Origin: Thermotogaceae bacterium | Lineage (GTDB): Bacteria > Thermotogota > Thermotogae > Thermotogales > Thermotogaceae | Direction of reading: 5' to 3' | NCBI GenBank assembly: GCA_021161105.1 | Contig: JAGHBG010000007.1 | Coordinates: 1 to 13,578, forward strand | Length of the DNA: 13,578 bases | Shown here: one piece after another, positions 7,924 to 13,578 of the stretch | Position numbering within the stretch: position 1 is the first letter of the stretch | How the letters are laid out: the number at the start of each line of letters is the position of its first letter | Position numbers and translations under genes: made by a program | The notes under the pieces: generated by a model | Told to the model about the DNA's origin: nothing | What the model saw: the letters and a program-made list of their open reading frames with translations, nothing else | Databases searched by the model: none

Positions 7924-8751
7924 TTAATCCCTCCTACTCAATATTTCATAGACTTTTTCAACGTCTTCTTTTGGAGTTGAAGTACCGCTAACAATACCGA
8001 CACATTCAAAACCATCTACAGAATAACGATTTATCTCCTCTGGATCTTCTATCCATATAACATTTGTATTTCTCCCAGCAATTCTATAAAGCTTTCCAGT
8101 ATTTGCACTATGTTTTCCTCCCACAACCACTATTAAATCACATTCTTTCGACAATCTTTCAACTTCATATTCTCTTTCCACAGTAACCGGACAAATAGTA
8201 TTCAAAACTTTGAATTCCTTTATTGAAAAATTCATAAAAATCAACTTTGCAACAAATTCTTTGAACTCAATCCACGAAGAAGTAGTCTGGGAAACAATAC
8301 ATACAGGTTTTGAGTCATCTATTTTCACGGGTTTCTTTAATATAATAGGATCCTCAACATAACCTTTCAAGGCCTCCATTTCAGCATGACCTTCTTTCCC
8401 AAAAACAACTACTCTGTATCCCAAATCCCTACATTCTTTCGCTTTTTCAAACAAAGCTTTAACTATTGGGCATGTAAGATCAGCTACTTCCCTGAATCTT
8501 TCCTTTATCTTAATACGTTTCTCATATGGCATTCCATGCGCTCTTATTGCAAAAACTGTACCTTCCTTATCTTCTAAATCCCTTTCAACAGCAAGTCCTT
8601 TACTTATAAGAAACCTCATTACTCGAGTGTTGTGAACTATATCACCATCGGTAACAACTTCTTTTCCTTTATTTAAAAGATCTAATATACCATTTATAGC
8701 TCTTTCAACACCAAAACAGAATCCAAAGTCTTCTGCCTTTTTCACTATCAT
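7924..8751 (-). CDS. ispH: 4-hydroxy-3-methylbut-2-enyl diphosphate reductase
   Basis: IspH is the last enzyme of the MEP isoprenoid pathway. It reduces HMBPP to IPP and DMAPP with an oxygen-sensitive [4Fe-4S] cluster. The 275-residue protein keeps the three cluster Cys: C12 (GFCFGV), C94 (LTCPIV) and C187 (NTICPVT). It also keeps substrate-binding residues H40 (VHN), H72 (AHG), H122 and E124 (GHAEME), T156 (SQTT) and the HSANT segment (214-218). The closing GTSTP (256-260) replaces the commoner GASTP. ATG 8751 overlaps the cmk stop as ATGA; the ribosome binding site is a modest GGAGAG. Its product DMAPP is the substrate of MiaA in the same array, and IPP feeds the C55 carrier handled by the DUF368 protein. 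Confidence 0.97.
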   Translation of the reverse strand: MIVKKAEDFGFCFGVERAINGILDLLNKGKEVVTDGDIVHNTRVMRFLISKGLAVERDLEDKEGTVFAIRAHGMPYEKRIKIKERFREVADLTCPIVKALFEKAKECRDLGYRVVVFGKEGHAEMEALKGYVEDPIILKKPVKIDDSKPVCIVSQTTSSWIEFKEFVAKLIFMNFSIKEFKVLNTICPVTVEREYEVERLSKECDLIVVVGGKHSANTGKLYRIAGRNTNVIWIEDPEEINRYSVDGFECVGIVSGTSTPKEDVEKVYEILSRRD

Positions 8752-9410
8752 TTTTTCAATCTCTCCATGACTATTTTCACAATTTTATACACAACTTCTA
8801 CTGGAGTGAGGTTTGTTGTATCGATTACAACGGCATCTTCTGCAGGTTTCAAAGGAGCCACTTCTCTTTTACTATCCCTTTCATCCCTTTCTTTTAACTG
8901 TTTTAAAATTTCCTTATAAGAGATGTTTCCTCCCTTTTCCTTCAGTTCTTTCCACCGTCTTTTCGCCCTTTCCTCAACAGAGGCTGTAAGAAACACTTTC
9001 AGGTCAGCATCGGGTAGAACAACCGTACCTATATCCCTTCCTTCAACAACCATCTTTCTATCATCAGCGATATCTCTCTGCAATCTCGAAAGATGCTTTC
9101 TAACAACTGGATTTGCCGCATACCTGGAAGCTAACATTCCAGCCTCTACAGTTCTGATCTCATCCCCTACCATCTTTCCATTTAAATAAAGCCTTCCATC
9201 CCTGTATTCAAACACAACCTTTGAAAGCACTTCATCTATACCCTTATCATCACTCTCCTTTATGCCATTCTCATGAAGAAACAGGGCAATTGCCCTGTAC
9301 ATCGCTCCTGTATCCAGATAGCCAAAATCCAACTCTTCCGCAACAAGCTTTGCTACGGTTGTTTTTCCAGAGCCTGCAGGACCATCTATGGCTATATGGA
9401 ACTTTCCCAT
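8748..9410 (-). CDS. cmk: Cytidylate kinase
   Basis: This enzyme phosphorylates CMP and dCMP to the diphosphates with ATP, salvaging nucleotides from RNA and lipid turnover. It has 220 residues, the usual size. It shows the P-loop DGPAGSGKTT (9-18), LDTGAMYRA (32-40), EGRDIGTVVLPDADLKVFLTAS (residues 123-144, the CMP-specific family stretch), the lid-region RDERDSKRE (175-183) and DAVVIDTT (192-199). ATG 9410 lies one base after the STAS gene stop, with GGAGG at the end of that gene as ribosome binding site. It overlaps ispH by 4 bases. The cmk-ispH-rpsA neighbourhood is common in bacteria. Confidence 0.96.
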   Translation of the reverse strand: MGKFHIAIDGPAGSGKTTVAKLVAEELDFGYLDTGAMYRAIALFLHENGIKESDDKGIDEVLSKVVFEYRDGRLYLNGKMVGDEIRTVEAGMLASRYAANPVVRKHLSRLQRDIADDRKMVVEGRDIGTVVLPDADLKVFLTASVEERAKRRWKELKEKGGNISYKEILKQLKERDERDSKREVAPLKPAEDAVVIDTTNLTPVEVVYKIVKIVMERLKK

Positions 9411-9411
9411 T

Positions 9412-9744
9412 TCATGCCTCCTCCGGTGTATCTACTATCTTAAACACCTTATCGAGTCTTGTCATCTCAAAAATTCTCTTTACGCCCGGCTTTAAAGAGG
9501 AAAGCACAACATTTTTTCCAGAATTCCTCGCTTCTTTAAGTATTGCAACCAGACTCCCGAGGCCCGCACTATCTATATAAGAAACACTGGAAAAATCAAG
9601 AACCATGGTTGCTCCGGAGCAAGTTGCTATTTTTTCCTTGATAGTCTTTTTGAACTCAGCAGAGTGATAAGCATCAATATCTCCTTCAATTATAACAACA
9701 AGTTTTCCATTCATATCTTTGAATTCCATATTGAAATCTGTCAT
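9412..9744 (-). CDS. STAS-domain anti-sigma-factor antagonist (SpoIIAA/RsbV-like)
   Basis: This is a 110-residue single STAS domain. In the SpoIIAA/RsbV family such proteins release a partner (classically a sigma factor) by binding its anti-sigma kinase, and are switched off by phosphorylation of one Ser. The phosphosite region is intact: SYIDSAGLGSLV (55-66), with S59 the expected target. The opening strand and GDIDAYHSAEF (21-31) also fit. It corresponds to Thermotoga maritima TM1442, the structurally studied antagonist next to aspS. No kinase, phosphatase or alternative sigma gene is in this window, so its partner is unknown. ATG 9744 overlaps the aspS stop as ATGA, with GGAGGTGG just upstream. 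Confidence 0.92.
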   Translation of the reverse strand: MTDFNMEFKDMNGKLVVIIEGDIDAYHSAEFKKTIKEKIATCSGATMVLDFSSVSYIDSAGLGSLVAILKEARNSGKNVVLSSLKPGVKRIFEMTRLDKVFKIVDTPEEA

Positions 9745-11495
9745 TCTTCCACCTCCAATTTTATATGAAGCTCCTTAAGTTGTTTCTCATCAACCTCAGA
9801 AGGAGCCCCTGTAAGAGAACAAACTCCAGATGCTGTTTTTGGAAATGCAATAACATCTCTGATAGATTCCTCTCCTGTTATTATAGCAACCAAACGATCA
9901 AGTCCAAGAGCTATTCCGCCATGAGGTGGTGCACCGTACTCAAAAGCTTCAAGCAGAAATCCGAATTTTTTCACAGCCTCTTCCTTCGTCAATCCGATTA
10001 ATTCAAAGACCTTTTCCTGTATATCCCTGTTATGAATTCTTATACTACCCCCACCAACCTCATAACCATTTATTATTATATCGTATGCAAGGGCCTTTAT
10101 CTTTCCGGGATCATTCCTGTATTTCTCAAGGTCTTCAAGAACTGGCATAGTAAATGGATGATGCCTTGCAACCCAGCGGCTTTCCTCCTCATCCCATTCA
10201 AGAAACGGAAAATCCACAACCCACAAAACATCAAAGCCTTTTATCCTGTCTTTAAAACATTCCTTCCCTATCTTGAGTCTCAAAGCTCCCAAAGCTTCAC
10301 TTAAAAGATACCAATCTTTGTGGAAAGATATTATAACAACGTCTCCGTTATTAACCTTCAAATACTTTCCTATCGCTTCATATTCCTTCTGCAAATGCTT
10401 CCTGGTTGGAGAATTCATTTCTCCATCTTTCAGTGAAAACCAGACAACTCCACCAAGCCCGAAATCCCTTACATAAGCAGAAAATTCATCTCCCAGTCTT
10501 CTGCTCATTTTATCCGCAAAATTTTTTACAACAAAACCCTTTGCGTACCCTCCTTCGTCTATAACATTTTTTGCTATTCTGAAACTTGTCTCTTTGAAAT
10601 AATCTGTCAATTCATGAAGCTCCATACCAAATCTTCTATCAGGCTTATCAGAACCGTACCTTCCTATCGCTTCTTCGTAGCTTAATCTATCGAATTTCCC
10701 AGGAAGATCAACATCAAGGGTTTCTTTAAAAACCTGCCTTATCATACCCTCAACCAAAGTCATTACATCTTCTCTTTTCACAAAAGACATCTCTATATCA
10801 ATCTGCGTAAATTCTGGTTGCCTGTCAGCCCTTAAATCTTCATCTCTAAAACATCTTGCCAGCTGATAATACCTGTCAATTCCAGAAACCATAAGTATCT
10901 GCTTGAAAAGCTGAGGGGACTGTGGAAGAGCATAGAATGTACCGGGTTTCAATCTCGAAGGTACAAGAAAATCTCTCGCTCCCTCTGGAGTGCTCTTTGT
11001 GAGAAAAGGGGTTTCCACCTCAATGAAGTTATGGGAGTCAAGGTACCTTCTGACAACCTGCGTTACTTTATGCCTTACCTCAAGATTTCTTAATACCCTG
11101 CCACCTCTTATATCAAGGTATCTGTACTTTAGCCTCACTTCTTCTCTTACATTGTCTCCAGGATAAAACGGAGGGAGTTTTGCTTCAGAAAGAACTTCCA
11201 TTTCATCAACAAAAACTTCTATTTCTCCTGTTTTCATGTCAGGGTTGACTGTATCCTGAGGTCTTTTCTCAACTTTTCCAGTAATCTTTACAACATCCTC
11301 TCTGTTAAGCTCTTCAGCAATTTTGTAAGCTTCCGACTCAGGAGTAACAACTATCTGGGTCTTTCCATATCTATCCCTCAAAATTATGAATTTAATCCCA
11401 CCAAGATCTCTTATCCTGTCCACCCAACCAGATAAAACAACGCTCTTTCCAATATCTTTCGCGGTGAGCTCACCGCAAGTGTGACTTCTGTACAT
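9741..11495 (-). CDS. aspS: Aspartyl-tRNA synthetase, bacterial type
   Basis: This enzyme charges tRNA-Asp with aspartate using ATP. Its 584 residues have the bacterial class IIb layout: an N-terminal anticodon-binding OB fold (about 1-105, GWVDRIRDLGGIKFI), the catalytic core, and the large insertion domain typical of bacterial AspRS (about 285-410). It is close in layout to Thermus AspRS-1. Seen are FIEVETPFLTKSTPEGARDF (157-176), ALPQSPQLFKQ (189-199), motif 2 with FRDEDLRADRQPEFTQID (216-233) and motif 3 with GIALGLDRLVAI (about 527-538). From sequence alone I cannot say whether it also charges tRNA-Asn; that depends on whether the genome has asnS or gatCAB. ATG 11495 follows the mrp stop by one base, with GGGGAG in the end of mrp as ribosome binding site. 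Confidence 0.97.
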   Translation of the reverse strand: MYRSHTCGELTAKDIGKSVVLSGWVDRIRDLGGIKFIILRDRYGKTQIVVTPESEAYKIAEELNREDVVKITGKVEKRPQDTVNPDMKTGEIEVFVDEMEVLSEAKLPPFYPGDNVREEVRLKYRYLDIRGGRVLRNLEVRHKVTQVVRRYLDSHNFIEVETPFLTKSTPEGARDFLVPSRLKPGTFYALPQSPQLFKQILMVSGIDRYYQLARCFRDEDLRADRQPEFTQIDIEMSFVKREDVMTLVEGMIRQVFKETLDVDLPGKFDRLSYEEAIGRYGSDKPDRRFGMELHELTDYFKETSFRIAKNVIDEGGYAKGFVVKNFADKMSRRLGDEFSAYVRDFGLGGVVWFSLKDGEMNSPTRKHLQKEYEAIGKYLKVNNGDVVIISFHKDWYLLSEALGALRLKIGKECFKDRIKGFDVLWVVDFPFLEWDEEESRWVARHHPFTMPVLEDLEKYRNDPGKIKALAYDIIINGYEVGGGSIRIHNRDIQEKVFELIGLTKEEAVKKFGFLLEAFEYGAPPHGGIALGLDRLVAIITGEESIRDVIAFPKTASGVCSLTGAPSEVDEKQLKELHIKLEVEE

Positions 11496-11496
11496 T

Positions 11497-12285
11497 TTAG
11501 CTCTCCCCTTTAAGCTCTTCTAAAATCTTTCCTACAAGTTCTCTAAAAGCCTGTTCAAATTCCGTGCTCCTGTAGAAAGAAACTGGGGGCATTCCTTTAT
11601 CCATCATCTCCATAGCCTTTGGATCCATTGGAATTTTCACAAGCAATGGAACCTCAAGTTCCTGCGCGAGTCTTTCTCCTCCACCCTTTCCAAAGAGGTA
11701 AACAACATCACCATTTGGACATCTCAAATACGCCATATTTTCAACTACTCCTAATATTCTTACATCCTTACTGGCACTCAAAGGAGCTTCCCTCATTTCT
11801 ACAACGAACTTCGCAGCCCTTTTGACATCGTCAAGAGCTACAACTTGCGGTGTTGTTACAAGAATTGCCCCATCAATCGATGTTGACTGATAAAGCGTTA
11901 AAGCTTCATCACCTGTACCTGGTGGAAGATCTATAACAAGAAAATCTAACTCTCCCCACCTTACATCTGCCAAAAATTGCTCAATAGCTGTTGTTTTGAT
12001 AGGACCTCTCCATATAACCGGTGCCCCTTCTTCTAAAAGAAAAGCCATGGAGATAACCTTTAAATTCGTTCCGTAATACGCAGGAAGTATCTCTCCGTTA
12101 TCTACGCTCAATTTATCGTTTAAACCAAGCATTCTTACCACATTTGGCCCATGAAGGTCAAGGTCCAAAAGTCCTACATTGAATCCTTCTTCTGCCAATG
12201 CAACTGCCAAATTTACAGAAACGGTGCTCTTTCCAACACCACCTTTACCGCTCATGACAGTTATTTTATGCTTTATCTTTTCCAT
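11497..12285 (-). CDS. mrp: Mrp/NBP35 family P-loop ATPase (Fe-S cluster carrier); open part of a longer frame interrupted by TGA
   Basis: These 262 residues form an Mrp/ApbC-type ATPase, believed to bind and hand over [4Fe-4S] clusters. It has the deviant Walker A SGKGGVGKST (12-21), DLDLHGPNV (41-49), the WRGP motif (92-95), VIDLPPGTGDE (117-127) and TTPQVVALDDVKRA (144-157). Two oddities stand out. The normal C-terminal CxxC is CPNG (189-192), leaving C189 as the only cysteine. The natural reading frame also begins 37 codons further upstream, at ATG 12396 with a strong ribosome binding site, but is interrupted by TGA at codon 8. I give the internal ATG 12285 as the start of the uninterrupted ATPase because AAGGAA lies just upstream and the complete ATPase domain follows. 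Stop TAA is one base before aspS. The ATPase call is secure; the true start is not. Confidence 0.88.
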   Translation of the reverse strand: MEKIKHKITVMSGKGGVGKSTVSVNLAVALAEEGFNVGLLDLDLHGPNVVRMLGLNDKLSVDNGEILPAYYGTNLKVISMAFLLEEGAPVIWRGPIKTTAIEQFLADVRWGELDFLVIDLPPGTGDEALTLYQSTSIDGAILVTTPQVVALDDVKRAAKFVVEMREAPLSASKDVRILGVVENMAYLRCPNGDVVYLFGKGGGERLAQELEVPLLVKIPMDPKAMEMMDKGMPPVSFYRSTEFEQAFRELVGKILEELKGES

Positions 12286-12396
12286 CTTTTCCTTTAACCT
12301 TTGCTTTCTTTTCTGTGCCTCTAAAAAGCGTTGCCTTCTTTCCTCAAGTTCTTTCTTCTTCGGATCGTCCGGTCACTTAGCATTGAATTCTGGCAT
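12286..12396 (-). other. 5' extension of mrp with in-frame TGA at codon 8
   Basis: On the minus strand, AAGGAGG (12412-12406) stands 9 bases before ATG 12396, which opens MPEFNAK, then TGA (12375-12373). The same frame continues PDDPKKKELEERRQRF and a highly charged helix without any other stop into the Mrp start at 12285. The charged linker-like stretch just before the Mrp domain, and the better ribosome binding site, suggest that ATG 12396 is the ancestral start. The TGA may be a nonsense mutation, a sequencing error, or a recoded codon. It is followed by C (TGAC), a context known to be leaky. If the stop is real, a seven-codon leader precedes reinitiation at 12285. Confidence 0.75.
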
Positions 12397-12405
12397 TCTT
12401 GGTCG

Positions 12406-12412
12406 CCTCCTT
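12406..12412 (-). promoter_or_regulatory. Strong ribosome binding site for the upstream mrp start
   Basis: AAGGAGG lies 2 bases after the rplT stop and 9 bases before ATG 12396. It is as good as any ribosome binding site in the window. It has no other gene to serve, which is why I think the mrp start was or is at 12396 rather than 12285. Confidence 0.75.
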
Positions 12413-12413
12413 C

Positions 12414-12779
12414 TTATGCCTCCCTGGTTGCCAGAGCATCCTTTGCAATTTCAACATACTTCTTGAATACATCAAAATCATTAACTGCAAGGTCAGCAAG
12501 CATCTTTCTGTTAATTTGAACTCCAGCCAATTTAAGTCCATGAATAAGTTCGTTGTACTTGAGTCCCTCCATCCTTGCTGCGGCATTTATTCTAACTATC
12601 CACAACTTTCTCATATTTCTCTTTTTCTTCTTTCTTTCAGCAAAAGCAAATTGTCCGCTTCTTATGTACATCTGTTTTGCAAGCTTGTATCTTCTCGAAT
12701 TGGCTCCTCTGTATCCCTTTGCTGCCTTCAACACCTTTTTTCTCTTCTTCTTTGCATGGGCCGCTCTTTTTACTCTCAT
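12414..12779 (-). CDS. rplT: 50S ribosomal protein L20
   Basis: L20 binds 23S rRNA early in 50S assembly, and in E. coli and Bacillus represses its own operon. The 121-residue product begins MRVKRAAHAKKKRKKVLKAAKGYRGA and carries the family's YKLAKQMYIRSGQFAF, RKLWIVRINAAAR (about 57-69) and LKLAGVQINRKMLADLA segments. ATG 12779 is chosen over ATG 12785, because AGGAGG (12794-12789) is 9 bases from the former and only 3 from the latter, and L20 proteins begin MRVKR. It lies 20 bases after rpmI. The order infC-rpmI-rplT is the widely conserved operon, so L20 autoregulation is likely, but the leader where it would act is outside the window. Confidence 0.98.
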   Translation of the reverse strand: MRVKRAAHAKKKRKKVLKAAKGYRGANSRRYKLAKQMYIRSGQFAFAERKKKKRNMRKLWIVRINAAARMEGLKYNELIHGLKLAGVQINRKMLADLAVNDFDVFKKYVEIAKDALATREA

Positions 12780-12799
12780 CTCCATCTACCTCCTTTTTA

Positions 12800-13006
12800 T
12801 TATTTCATTCCAAGAAGCTTCAAAACCCTGTTTTTATCCGCTGCGGAAACCTGCCCTTTTCTCTTAAGCCTCCTTAAGGTGCTTCTTCTTTTCTTACCGG
12901 TTTTATGCCATGCATAAGCATGTTCTCTCATAACTTTTCCCTTTCTTGTAACTCTGAATCTTTTTGCTGCACTTCTGTTGGTCTTCATCTTCTTCTTCTT
13001 ACCCAT
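12800..13006 (-). CDS. rpmI: 50S ribosomal protein L35
   Basis: L35 is a small basic protein of the large subunit. The 68-residue product MGKKKKMKTNRSAAKRFRVT... has the family's KMKTNRSAAKRF (6-17), the central HKTGKKRRSTLRRL and the VLKLLG ending. ATG 13006 is chosen because GGGGG (13018-13014) lies 7 bases upstream. An ATG two codons earlier (13012) is too close to it, and longer starts would overlap infC deeply. The start is 2 bases after the infC stop, so translation is probably coupled. Confidence 0.97.
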   Translation of the reverse strand: MGKKKKMKTNRSAAKRFRVTRKGKVMREHAYAWHKTGKKRRSTLRRLKRKGQVSAADKNRVLKLLGMK

Positions 13007-13008
13007 GC

Positions 13009-13539
13009 TCATTCCCCCTTCTTCTTTTTTGGCTTTAAAGTCATCCACATATCTCTTCCCTCAAGCTTCGGAGGAGCTTCAACTTCAGCAATATCCGCAG
13101 TGTCTTTTGCAACTCTTTCCAAAATCTCCTTACCCCTGTCAGCAAAAACTATTTCTCTACCTATGAACATGATTGCTACTCTCACCCTTGCACCATCTTC
13201 AAGAAATCTTTTTATATGCTTTAACTTCGTCTGATAATCGTGCTCATCTATCTTAACTCTGAACTTCATCTGCTTTACCTGCTGCTGTTTTTTCTGCTTT
13301 TTCTTTGCCTCTCTTTGCTTTTTCTGCTGCTCATACCTGAACTTTCCATAGTCCATTATCCTCGCAACAGGTGGATTAGCATTGGGTGCTACCAGCACAA
13401 GGTCAAGTCCTTTTTTCCTTGCCATCTCAAGTGCTTCCTTGGTTGGATAAACTCCTATCTGCTTTCCATTCTCATCCACTACTCTAACTTTTTGGGCTTT
13501 TATTTGTTCGTTCCTTGGAATATCGGATCTTTCAGCGAT
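13009..13539 (-). CDS. infC: Translation initiation factor IF-3, with non-canonical ATC start codon
   Basis: IF3 keeps ribosomal subunits apart and checks start-codon choice on the 30S subunit. About 176 residues contain the N-domain (opening RNEQIKAQKVRVVDENGKQ, then PPVARIMDYGKFRYEQ), a Lys/Gln-rich linker and the C-domain (MKFRVKIDEHDY, GARVRVAIMFIGRE, WMTLKPKKKK). The conserved N-terminal stretch needs a start upstream of GTG 13479, but from the in-frame TAA (13557-13555) down to 13479 there is no ATG, GTG or TTG. Candidates are ATA 13545, ATC 13539 and ATT 13521. ATC lies 8 bases after AGGAGG (13553-13548), the ideal distance. Rare start codons are the known basis of IF3 autoregulation (AUU in E. 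coli), so I infer the same control here. It is the first gene of the infC-rpmI-rplT set. Confidence 0.95.
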   Translation of the reverse strand: MAERSDIPRNEQIKAQKVRVVDENGKQIGVYPTKEALEMARKKGLDLVLVAPNANPPVARIMDYGKFRYEQQKKQREAKKKQKKQQQVKQMKFRVKIDEHDYQTKLKHIKRFLEDGARVRVAIMFIGREIVFADRGKEILERVAKDTADIAEVEAPPKLEGRDMWMTLKPKKKKGE

Positions 13540-13545
13540 ACTTAT

Positions 13546-13553
13546 CCCCTCCT
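13546..13553 (-). promoter_or_regulatory. infC: infC ribosome binding site
   Basis: AGGAGGGG is a very strong Shine-Dalgarno sequence. Measured from its AGGAGG core, ATC 13539 is 8 bases away, ATA 13545 only 2, and ATT 13521 is 26. It therefore decides the ATC start. A strong ribosome binding site with a poor start codon is what IF3-sensitive initiation would need. Confidence 0.8.
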
Positions 13554-13560
13554 TTTAAGT

Positions 13561-13578
13561 TATAAAATGAAAAGCGGG
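13561..13578 (-). terminator. Possible 3' arm and T-tract of a terminator or attenuator, cut by the window edge
   Basis: The minus strand enters the window with CCCGC followed by TTTTCATTTTATA, which looks like the distal arm of a GC hairpin plus a T-rich tail. The partner arm (GCGGG) would lie outside. It could end an upstream gene or be an attenuator in the infC leader. TATAAC here could also be read as a weak -10 element. Weak evidence only. Confidence 0.25.

Noticed and set aside
7919..7926. IspH-S1 fusion protein as known from some clostridia
   Set aside because: ispH ends with TAA 2 bases before the rpsA ATG and the two genes are in different frames. rpsA has its own strong ribosome binding site, so they are separate proteins.
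12361..12375. Selenocysteine insertion site after the mrp TGA
   Set aside because: Only a 4-bp stem with a 3-base loop is visible immediately after the TGA. The downstream sequence is purine-rich and forms no stem with an apical GU-type loop at the distance bacterial SECIS elements need.
12399..12917. Plus-strand open frame of 172 codons
   Set aside because: It is antisense to rplT and rpmI. Lys/Arg-rich codons on one strand (AAG, AGA) become stop-free CTT and TCT on the other, which makes long spurious frames. There is no ribosome binding site or recognisable domain.
1..13578. Genome-wide reassignment of TGA to a sense codon
   Set aside because: TGA ends 12 of the 16 complete genes here at the expected protein ends, so it is a normal stop codon in this organism.
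1..13578. CRISPR array, insertion sequence, tRNA or rRNA gene, prophage or defence island
   Set aside because: The window is almost entirely filled by recognisable housekeeping genes with gaps of about 20 bases or less. No direct repeats, transposase, integrase or RNA gene signatures were seen.

Overview
The window is a single unbroken run of 17 genes. All are on the minus strand, so they read from the right edge to the left. No intergenic gap exceeds about 20 bases, provided mrp is counted from its upstream start codon. Moderate-to-low GC, strong AGGAGG-type ribosome binding sites, frequent 4-base ATGA/GTGA overlaps and the gene order aspS - STAS - cmk - ispH - rpsA - der point to a member of the Thermotogota. 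From memory, Thermotoga maritima has this order around TM1441-TM1446, and the Der sequence here closely resembles the T. maritima protein. The genus cannot be fixed by eye; a non-Thermotoga member such as Kosmotogaceae is a guess.

Right part (about 13.54 to 9.4 kb): infC-rpmI-rplT (IF3, L35, L20), then a P-loop Fe-S carrier ATPase (mrp), aspartyl-tRNA synthetase (aspS) and a STAS anti-sigma-factor antagonist. Middle (9.4 to 4.0 kb): cytidylate kinase (cmk), HMBPP reductase (ispH), ribosomal protein S1 (rpsA), ribosome-assembly GTPase Der and tRNA dimethylallyltransferase (miaA). Left part (4.0 to 0 kb): a DUF368 polyprenyl-phosphate transporter, a DUF503 protein, a YqeK-type HD phosphohydrolase, a membrane-anchored protein that may be a degenerate LytR-CpsA-Psr relative, and the glycogen-synthesis pair glgD and glgC. 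glgC is cut by the left edge.

Themes: translation (IF3, L35, L20, S1, AspRS, MiaA, Der) dominates. An isoprenoid thread also runs through it: IspH makes IPP and DMAPP, MiaA consumes DMAPP, and the DUF368 protein recycles the C55 carrier made from IPP. The array ends in carbon storage.

I see no mobile element, CRISPR array, RNA gene or obvious horizontally acquired system, and no new multi-gene system. The points that merit a second look are local. (1) The mrp reading frame has a strong ribosome binding site and ATG followed by an in-frame TGA at codon 8. (2) infC has no ATG, GTG or TTG that would preserve its conserved N-terminus, and appears to start at ATC, the hallmark of IF3 autoregulation. 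(3) Mrp lacks the second Cys of its usual CxxC motif. (4) The first GTPase domain of Der has lost the NKxD motif.
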